DNA from: Bacteriovoracaceae bacterium
GTDB taxonomy: Bacteria; Bdellovibrionota; Bacteriovoracia; Bacteriovoracales; Bacteriovoracaceae
Assembly (NCBI GenBank): GCA_024711325.1
Contig: JANJTC010000002.1
Location: 483,528 to 547,527, forward strand
Direction: 5' to 3'
DNA: 64,000 bases
Shown: positions 57,768 through 64,000 of the stretch, one piece after another
Layout: every line of letters starts with the position of its first letter
How positions within the stretch are numbered: position 1 is the stretch's first letter
Position numbers and translations under genes: made by a program
Notes under the pieces: generated by a model
The model's database searches: none
Told to the model about the DNA's origin: nothing
Seen by the model: the letters and a program-made list of their open reading frames with translations, nothing else

Positions 57768-58244
57768 ATGAAAAGAAAATTTCAAAGACATAAAAACAGG
57801 GAACCAGTTGATGTCGATATTACTTCACTCCTCGATATCTTAACGATTCTCCTGGTGTTTTTACTTAAGAGCTATAACGCCTCGGATTTGAAATTGGATC
57901 TTCAGAAAAATCTGGAAATGGCGGATTCTGATGCACGAGCAATGACTCGATATGCGCCAGTGATTCAGATTAATAAGGAAGCTAAAGTTTTTTTAAATAA
58001 TAAGGAAATAGGACGTCTACCGGCATCGGGAGATATGCCGATTTTAACTGAAGCTTTAAAAAAGGCCAGGGCCGGCATAGAAGCTGATAACGCCAAGAAG
58101 GCCGCTAATCAACAAACGAACACTGAACTCGTCAACCTCATTTTTGACAAGGAAATGGACTACGCCGTCGTTCAAAGAGTTATGCATGACTCAGCACTTG
58201 CAGGTTACTCACAATTTAAGTTCATTGTGAAAGGGAACTATTAG
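57768..58244 (+). CDS. TolR/ExbD-family protein, second copy
   Basis: 158 residues. The membrane helix is VDVDITSLLDILTILLVFLLKSYN, with the conserved Asp in LLDIL. A periplasmic domain follows (VIQINKEAKVFLNNKEIGRLP, YAVVQRVMHDSALAGYSQFKFIV). The sequences of the two TolR copies differ widely, so they are probably different ring partners. The start is one base after the previous stop. Confidence 0.88.
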   Translation: MKRKFQRHKNREPVDVDITSLLDILTILLVFLLKSYNASDLKLDLQKNLEMADSDARAMTRYAPVIQINKEAKVFLNNKEIGRLPASGDMPILTEALKKARAGIEADNAKKAANQQTNTELVNLIFDKEMDYAVVQRVMHDSALAGYSQFKFIVKGNY

Positions 58245-58245
58245 G

Positions 58246-61119
58246 ATGAAGATACTACTGGTAGCACTTCTTTATTCAGGTCTGAGTATGGCCCAGACAA
58301 AAGCACCTAAACAGGACCGCTGGCATAAGCTAATGGGACTGGTTGGTCAAGAAATGAAAATTCTTGAAGGTGCCAAACGTAAAGGTGTGGATATTAAGTA
58401 TCGGATGCTCGAGCTACATTCAGAGCGACTTAAGCTTATTCATGATAAAAATAACCGTGAATTCATGGCGAAATCAAAGAAGGCCGGGAGCGGTAAAGGC
58501 AAAGAACTTCATTTTAAAGAAACACGCGATTACTATAACTTGACCAAGTCTTTTGGATTAAACATCCTCAAACAGAATCCCGTCAATTCCAGAAAGGCCG
58601 AAGTTAAGTATGCCTTGGCACTTAACTCACGTGATTATGGACATGATAACATTACTGAAAGATATCTTTTAGATGTTATATCCCTGATCAAAGATCCGCA
58701 TAATTCTCTTCGCCATCACGCTGAAACGGCGTTGGCAGATTATTATTATAATGAGAAGCGATTTCCGGAAGCGATCACTTATTATCAAAGAGTCATCAAA
58801 AAGACAGAAGATGACTGGATGACAAAGCATTTATTTAACTTGTCATGGTGTTATTTGAAAAATCGCGAATTCGATAAAGCGATTGATACGATTAAAAAAT
58901 CATATTTTGAAAGTAAGAATCCTATCTACGTTAACATTAAGGACCAGGTATTGGAGAATATCGGCTCATTTTATGTGTATGCCGGAAGACCACTCGAAGG
59001 TCTGGAATTTTATCTTGATAATGAAAAAAATCCGCTGCCTTATTTATTGCCGATGGCACTAAAAGCCTCAGATAAAGGTCACGAGCGTGAAACTAAAGAG
59101 ATTTTGGATTCTGCCCAAAAAGTCATTGATAAGAATGATCTTTTTGAACACCAGGAAGAGCTCTTACATACTTACCTCGATTTTTACCGCCATTATAACC
59201 GATTTGTAGATCACGAGAAAACGTCTCGCATGATGGTGGCCTATTATAAAAAAGCACATCAAGAAATAGAGAAGGACAAGAAAAAGACCAAATTTAAGAT
59301 TGATCTAAAAGATGATGCAATTGAAAAAATGCGATCGCTTGCTGGTTATCTTCAAGTTAAACTGGCAAAAGATGTTAAAAAAGACGACAGTCAGTATAGC
59401 ACTGAAGAATTACAGCTTGTTCTAAGTTATTTTAAGCACCTCATCACTCTGGACTCAAAACGCAAAGTGGAATATTTCTACTTCCGCGCCGAGACGTATT
59501 TTTCAGTTTCTCAGTTTACGAGTGCAGCTCCTAGTTATGTGGAAGCTGTTACTGAGGCCAAAAAAGTAAAACATGATGAACTTGCACGTAAGTCTTTAAA
59601 CTCACTTCTGGCACTGACTGGTCAGGAAGTATTGGATAAAAATGATAATAAAAAATATCTGATTTTCGCTTATTCTGAGCATATAGGACTTTGGCCCCGA
59701 GATGAAAAGTCTGAGCAAATCTATCCTAAGCTCTTTGAGATTTATCGTGAAGCCTTTGATGATGTAAAAGCTTCTGCTGTCATCCGTTCATATAATAAGG
59801 CCTATCCTCAACATCTGAAAGAACAACAGACTTTCATGACTAAGATTCTGGATCAGTTTATTGAGAAGAAAAATACTGAAAAGCTAACTCATTGGGTAGC
59901 TGAGTTTAAAACTGGTTTTCTTTCTTTCTCGAAAGACACCATTGAAAAAACTGAAATCATCCTGGGTAATATACTGTTTCTTCAGTATCAGGACCTGGCC
60001 AAAAAAGGGGAGCGCTTAGCAGCCGCTAAAGGTTTTGAAAGCTTATATGTCCATAAGCTATACCCTGATAAAGTGAAATATCAGGCCGCTCTCTTTGCTT
60101 CAATGGCCTATTTGGAACTTGGTGAAACAGTAAAAAGTTATCATTGGCAGGCCCTGGCCTATGCTCGCATGACTGAAGCAGAAAAACTGGAACGCCGGGA
60201 AGAACAAGTTAAGATGGCCGAGCGTACTTATAGACTTCAGGACTTTGTTACCTCTTATAAAATTTCCGAGTTCCTTCTTAAAAAGTTCTGCTCCCTAAAA
60301 GATGCTACTCAAAATCGACTATATGAAGTTGCTGTGATGACGGCATTAGTTGAAGGGCTTCCTGCTGATGCCGAGAAAATTGTCTCAACCTATAGTAACT
60401 GCCTTAAAAGTACTGATGCCAAAGATGCAGCTTTGTCTCAGATTTATCAGTACCATGAGAAGAAAGGGGATTTCTTTGCCCTTCGTCTCTTTTTAAAACG
60501 TCATCCGGTAGAGCCGTATATTAATCAGTATCGCTATACTCTGCAAAAATGGTATTGGGAAAAAAATGATTTGAATTTAAAACAAAATATCCGTACTGCT
60601 TTCAAAGATTTAAATCATCCTGAAACTATCTCATGGCTAAGTGAAATTAACCTTCATAAATCCGCACAAAAAGATATAGATGACTTAATGGACGCTGTTG
60701 TCTGGAATAAACCTAAGTTTGATGGCGAAGCTTTCAACAAGGCATTGGAACTGTATCTATTAAAGTTAAAAAACTTTAAAGATCGCTATCATTCACTCAC
60801 TCAGTCGAATCAAGTCGATCTTGCCATTTTGACCACTCGTTCGTTTTCAGAAGTCTATTTACACATCGGGCAAACAATCCAGGGACTTCGCCCACAAGGT
60901 ATGGAGGCACAGACAATGAAGGAGTTTCAGGCCGCTATGAAAGGTCTGTCTTCCCAGTTCATCACAGCTTCCAGACAGTATGATAAAAATTTAGAGAAAG
61001 CATTAAAAGAGAAAGAAACTCTGGCATGGGGATCTCGTTCGATAGCTTCAGTGGAAGAAGTGGAAAATCCGGTATTTTCATTTTTTACCGGACTTACCAT
61101 GGATAAGAGTAAGGATTAA
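58246..61119 (+). CDS. Large TPR periplasmic scaffold protein
   Basis: 957 residues with a signal peptide (MKILLVALLYSGLSMAQ). Helical repeats of TPR type run over much of the length, for example ADYYYNEKRFPEAITYYQRVI and NLSWCYLKNREFDKAIDTIKKSY (about 160-225) and FYFRAETYFSVSQFTSAAPSYVEAV (about 405). No catalytic motif. In gliding-type clusters a large TPR protein is expected to bridge inner and outer membrane parts. The start is one base after the TolR stop. Confidence 0.8.
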   Translation: MKILLVALLYSGLSMAQTKAPKQDRWHKLMGLVGQEMKILEGAKRKGVDIKYRMLELHSERLKLIHDKNNREFMAKSKKAGSGKGKELHFKETRDYYNLTKSFGLNILKQNPVNSRKAEVKYALALNSRDYGHDNITERYLLDVISLIKDPHNSLRHHAETALADYYYNEKRFPEAITYYQRVIKKTEDDWMTKHLFNLSWCYLKNREFDKAIDTIKKSYFESKNPIYVNIKDQVLENIGSFYVYAGRPLEGLEFYLDNEKNPLPYLLPMALKASDKGHERETKEILDSAQKVIDKNDLFEHQEELLHTYLDFYRHYNRFVDHEKTSRMMVAYYKKAHQEIEKDKKKTKFKIDLKDDAIEKMRSLAGYLQVKLAKDVKKDDSQYSTEELQLVLSYFKHLITLDSKRKVEYFYFRAETYFSVSQFTSAAPSYVEAVTEAKKVKHDELARKSLNSLLALTGQEVLDKNDNKKYLIFAYSEHIGLWPRDEKSEQIYPKLFEIYREAFDDVKASAVIRSYNKAYPQHLKEQQTFMTKILDQFIEKKNTEKLTHWVAEFKTGFLSFSKDTIEKTEIILGNILFLQYQDLAKKGERLAAAKGFESLYVHKLYPDKVKYQAALFASMAYLELGETVKSYHWQALAYARMTEAEKLERREEQVKMAERTYRLQDFVTSYKISEFLLKKFCSLKDATQNRLYEVAVMTALVEGLPADAEKIVSTYSNCLKSTDAKDAALSQIYQYHEKKGDFFALRLFLKRHPVEPYINQYRYTLQKWYWEKNDLNLKQNIRTAFKDLNHPETISWLSEINLHKSAQKDIDDLMDAVVWNKPKFDGEAFNKALELYLLKLKNFKDRYHSLTQSNQVDLAILTTRSFSEVYLHIGQTIQGLRPQGMEAQTMKEFQAAMKGLSSQFITASRQYDKNLEKALKEKETLAWGSRSIASVEEVENPVFSFFTGLTMDKSKD

Positions 61120-61121
61120 TT

Positions 61122-61943
61122 ATGAAAACTATTTCATTGCTTTTTACATTGTTGGTTTTAATGTCATGCTCATCTTCGCGTATTGATCGCAAAATTGATG
61201 ACGTGACATGGGATTCCCTTGCTGATGAATCATATCTACGCTGGGGAGAAGGTCGTTTAAAGAAGAGTGCGAACCCAGAGAATACAGTCGTTAATTGCTA
61301 TCAGGGGAAGGCAAAAGATACTTTAGAAATGTACAAGAAAGACTATTTAACTAAAGGTCAAACTCCTTATTATTGGCTCCATATTGGTAACTGTTATTTT
61401 ATCCAGGAGTCCTGGACTAAGGCCGAGTTCTTTTACAGGATGGCACTGGATGAGGCAAAACTACAAACTATAAAATCAATTGCTTTAAATAATCTGGGTC
61501 TAATCCATTTTCGTTATGAACAGTGGGAAAAAGGTAAAGGTTTTCTTCAGCAGTCTATGGCGCTCGCTCCGAAATTTAAAGTTCCGCGCTATAATATGTC
61601 ACAACTTTATCTCCAGTTTGGTCTCTATGATAAGGCAATCTCAGTCTTAAGTGAGAGCGCTTTTAGAGGACATAAAGATATTGATGTCTATTTCTCATTG
61701 GCGAATGCTTATTTGTATAAAGGTGACCTGGCCCGGGCCTCTGAGTATTTTAAGATGATCCCGGAAGAACATTTTAGAAGAGAAGACATCGCAGCTACAT
61801 ATGCTCTGTACTTAATTAAAACCGGAAATCTTAAAGGCGCGAAAGAAGTCATGAATCAACGTGATCGCTCAGATGTTTCGGAATTAACTGTTATTTCACA
61901 AAAAATTGAAAAGATACTCCTTCAAAGAATGAAAGAGGAATAG
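61122..61943 (+). CDS. TPR lipoprotein (AglT-like)
   Basis: 273 residues. Lipobox LFTLLVLMSC, then TPR units: YWLHIGNCYFIQESWTKAEFFYRMAL, ALNNLGLIHFRYEQWEKGKGFLQQSMAL, NMSQLYLQFGLYDKAISVLSES and FSLANAYLYKGDLARASEYFKMI. In Myxococcus a TPR lipoprotein, AglT, is needed for gliding; the present gene is a plausible counterpart. AAGGA precedes the start. Confidence 0.8.
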   Translation: MKTISLLFTLLVLMSCSSSRIDRKIDDVTWDSLADESYLRWGEGRLKKSANPENTVVNCYQGKAKDTLEMYKKDYLTKGQTPYYWLHIGNCYFIQESWTKAEFFYRMALDEAKLQTIKSIALNNLGLIHFRYEQWEKGKGFLQQSMALAPKFKVPRYNMSQLYLQFGLYDKAISVLSESAFRGHKDIDVYFSLANAYLYKGDLARASEYFKMIPEEHFRREDIAATYALYLIKTGNLKGAKEVMNQRDRSDVSELTVISQKIEKILLQRMKEE

Positions 61944-61945
61944 AT

Positions 61946-63748
61946 ATGAAAACAGCTACAGTTCAGGGACAGTTTAGCTTAAGATGTCTCGACCAAAGAC
62001 TAGAAGAAGTTTTTACCATTGATAAAAAGAAAATACTTATTGGTTCATCTGATAAGTGTGATTTTAGGATCAATGATAAGTCAGTGTCTTCTATGCATGC
62101 CTTTCTTTGTGTAAAAGGCGAAGGTTTTTTGGTAAAAGATCTTTATTCTGAAAGTGGGATATTCCTTAATGGTAAGAGGGTAGATGAGGCCACTGCCTTT
62201 CCGGGTGATACACTGACTATTGGGACTTTAAGTTTTACCATTGAATCACTTGAAGAAGGTGTTCCAGTATTTAATCCTGATGAAGAGATCTCTGCAGTTG
62301 TCAGTCCAGCCTTTGTCGAACTACCTCCGCGAGAAGGCCTGGTTTTTATTGATGGTGAATACTGCGATATTAAATTTGATGATTCTGGATTTGAGCCGCT
62401 TTCAGCTATTCCTGAAATTCACCTGCGTGGTGAGTATGTTCACCTGGATGAAACGGAAGTTCCTCTTGAAATAGCTCACATAACAAAAGATAAGCGTTTA
62501 GAAGTCATTGGATATGTTAATGGCCTTATGATGGATGTGACATACTTAGATCTTAAAAATGGAGATTATTATTTAAATTCTAATAAAAAGAATAAAAATG
62601 AAATCCTCTTTCACACTCTTAATAAAGTTAAAATATTCTCTATTAATAATGGTCAGTTGAAGTTTTACGCAAATGAGCAAGTTACTCCCTCCACTTCATG
62701 GGACAAAATCGATCTTAATGAACCATTGTTTTTAACTCATGGAGCAGAACAGGTCTCTTTCCGGTTAGTGGATCATGGTACGTCATGGAGAGGTATCCCT
62801 GCCTTTTATCGTGATCGCGAATTTTTTAAACAGGGCTCAAAAGTTTTTGCTTCCATCTTTTTCCCATTGCTACTGCTTCTCTTTGTGACCATTCCTAAGA
62901 ATGAAGACATTACAGAAGAAATAGCAGTTATCTATAAATTACCTGAGAAAGTGGAAAAACCTACTGAGGCCCAGGAAAAATCGGATCTAAAAGCTGAAGA
63001 GTTGACCAGTAAGGTTGAAAATACCGGCCATAAGGAAACTGAACAGCCAAATCAGAAGGTGGAATTTGCAGCGGCTTCGCAAAACAAAAAAGTTGTGGCC
63101 AAAGCGGCCGCTCCAGCCGCGGCCGCAGCCAAACCTGTCGAGACTGCACCTGTTAAGGCCTATGAATTCAAAAGCTCAGTTGCCTTCAATTCACTCGTAG
63201 GAGATGCACCAAAAATTAATACTGAAGGTAGTAATTCTAAGAGCGCTGTGAAAGACGCTAAGTTTAATACTGGAACCTCTGACAATGGAGATTTGGTCGC
63301 AGGTGCTGATATTGGAGTCTCCAAGTTTAATGGATCAGATAAAAAAGGGTCTGGTTCCGGTTCTTATGGTTCTAGAGGACTTGCCTCTAAATCAGGTTTC
63401 GACTCATCTTACTTAGAGCCTAAAACTGTAGTCCTAGGATCAATGGATCCTGAACTCTTACGGAAGATCCTAAGAGAATATATCCCGCAATTTCGTCATT
63501 GTTACCAGCAGGAGTTGATAGGTCATTCTGATAAAATTAAAGGGGTGATTGATTTAAACTTCACAATTTCGGCGGTAGGTAAGGTTTCAAAATATGATAT
63601 TAAAGTTAAAGACGCCCGTTTCTCCAAGAAAGGTGTCGGTTGTATGGGGCAAGTGCTTAGTCTGATTGATTTTCCTAAGCCAAAAGGTGGTGGGGTAGTA
63701 GATGTAAGACAGCCACTTAACTTTTTTGCAGAAACTGAAAAGATTTAA
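61946..63748 (+). CDS. FHA-TM-AgmX/PglI C-terminal domain protein
   Basis: 600 residues. The N-terminal FHA domain is about residues 20-105 (IGSSDKCDFRINDKSVSSMHAFL, GIFLNGKRV); the usual Gly-Arg is Gly-Ser, so phosphothreonine binding is uncertain. A membrane helix (KVFASIFFPLLLLLFVTIP) is at about 292-312. An Ala/Pro/Lys-rich periplasmic spacer follows, then an AgmX/PglI C-terminal domain (about 495-598: LRKILREYIPQFRHCYQQEL, GVIDLNFTISAVGKV, CMGQVLSLIDFPKPKGGG). It resembles TonB in plan and probably links the motor to the outer membrane. The last gene in the operon. Confidence 0.85.
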   Translation: MKTATVQGQFSLRCLDQRLEEVFTIDKKKILIGSSDKCDFRINDKSVSSMHAFLCVKGEGFLVKDLYSESGIFLNGKRVDEATAFPGDTLTIGTLSFTIESLEEGVPVFNPDEEISAVVSPAFVELPPREGLVFIDGEYCDIKFDDSGFEPLSAIPEIHLRGEYVHLDETEVPLEIAHITKDKRLEVIGYVNGLMMDVTYLDLKNGDYYLNSNKKNKNEILFHTLNKVKIFSINNGQLKFYANEQVTPSTSWDKIDLNEPLFLTHGAEQVSFRLVDHGTSWRGIPAFYRDREFFKQGSKVFASIFFPLLLLLFVTIPKNEDITEEIAVIYKLPEKVEKPTEAQEKSDLKAEELTSKVENTGHKETEQPNQKVEFAAASQNKKVVAKAAAPAAAAAKPVETAPVKAYEFKSSVAFNSLVGDAPKINTEGSNSKSAVKDAKFNTGTSDNGDLVAGADIGVSKFNGSDKKGSGSGSYGSRGLASKSGFDSSYLEPKTVVLGSMDPELLRKILREYIPQFRHCYQQELIGHSDKIKGVIDLNFTISAVGKVSKYDIKVKDARFSKKGVGCMGQVLSLIDFPKPKGGGVVDVRQPLNFFAETEKI

Positions 63749-63783
63749 TTGTTCGCAGGTAACTGAGGATAAAAAAAGTTAAA

Positions 63784-63810
63784 AGAAAGTCCCGCTTGTC
63801 GGGACTTTCT
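63784..63810. terminator. Bidirectional intrinsic terminator
   Basis: AGAAAGTCCCG and CGGGACTTTCT pair over 11 bp around CTTGT. An A-run before it gives a T-run for the minus strand, and TTTCTCATTT follows on the plus strand. It ends operon 2 and the convergent gene. Confidence 0.9.
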
Positions 63811-63813
63811 CAT

Positions 63814-64000
63814 TTATGCAGCAATAACTTGTCTTGAAAATGGGTAAATTCGGTTCATAAAGCAGGTTTCTTTCTCGTCTAACTTGATCTGGGTCTTTAA
63901 CTTTCGCATTCCAAAAACTTCGTCAAAATCAAGAACCTTTGAGGCCACTCCCACATACATCGCGGGAGACCACTCATGGGCGTGGGGATCAAATTTTATT
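63814..64000 (-). CDS. Partial gene, C-terminal end only
   Basis: An open frame on the minus strand running off the window, with stop TAA at 63814-63816. The visible end includes FDPHAHEWSPAMYVGVASKV, LDFDEVFGMRKLKTQIKLD and ends IYPFSRQVIAA. The family is not recognised. The terminator beside it supports a real gene end. Confidence 0.55.
   Translation of the reverse strand, partial: IKFDPHAHEWSPAMYVGVASKVLDFDEVFGMRKLKTQIKLDEKETCFMNRIYPFSRQVIAA

Overview
The window looks like chromosome of a predatory or relatively closely allied bacterium of the Bdellovibrionota, most likely the Bacteriovoracales (Peredibacter/Bacteriovorax type). This is inferred from gene content, not from a marker gene. 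The pointers are moderately AT-rich DNA, many secreted or lipid-anchored proteins, secreted proteases, a divergent HD-GYP protein, and a myxobacterium/Bdellovibrio-type gliding-associated gene set (TolQ/TolR-like motor, TPR proteins, FHA-AgmX/PglI protein, VWA lipoprotein). I see no rRNA, tRNA, CRISPR array, insertion sequence or prophage.

Layout. 0-10.5 kb is accessory DNA with a stress flavour: an MBL-fold protein, an S4 RNA-binding protein, small secreted acidic proteins, DUF3606, two CBS-domain paralogues (one fused to a catalase-fold-like protein), tandem lipoprotein zincins, a flavodoxin-type reductase, an SDR, a PNKP-like phosphatase, DUF72, a candidate structured RNA locus (9455-9685) and DUF421. 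10.6-28.6 kb is mostly housekeeping: folE, a umuDC pair with an altered UmuD active site, a UDG-like protein, a receiver, an ArsC-like protein, an M32 carboxypeptidase, arfB, GIY-YIG, PlsC, a degenerate HD-GYP, ygiQ, an OYE-type oxidoreductase, two ABC-F ATPases and a secreted GDPD with a Cys-rich tail. 28.6-37.6 kb holds a secreted transglutaminase-elicitor-like protein, two orphan histidine kinases, a trypsin-like protease whose ribosome-binding site sits in a perfect hairpin, an HDO-like/GNAT-like gene pair, and phhA. 37.6-51.4 kb holds transporters, DUF1460, a giant ABC1/UbiB-like protein, GST, hrpB, ychJ, a GreA-like factor, tcdA and rlmN.

The most striking part is 52.0-63.8 kb. Two consecutive operons encode an apparent envelope-spanning machine. 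The first has a VWA lipoprotein with eleven 24-bp repeats, an outer-membrane beta-barrel, a TPR protein and a small periplasmic protein. The second has TolQ, two TolR, a large TPR protein, a TPR lipoprotein and an FHA-TM-AgmX/PglI protein. Both are preceded by the same 33-nt leader core (29/33 identical). In each copy the core is enclosed by a helix whose sequence differs but whose base pairing is kept, which is the signature of a structured, possibly regulatory, RNA that could co-ordinate the two operons.

Start sites were adjusted wherever a ribosome-binding site or family alignment favoured an internal start. Functions come from motif recognition by eye; no database search was run.
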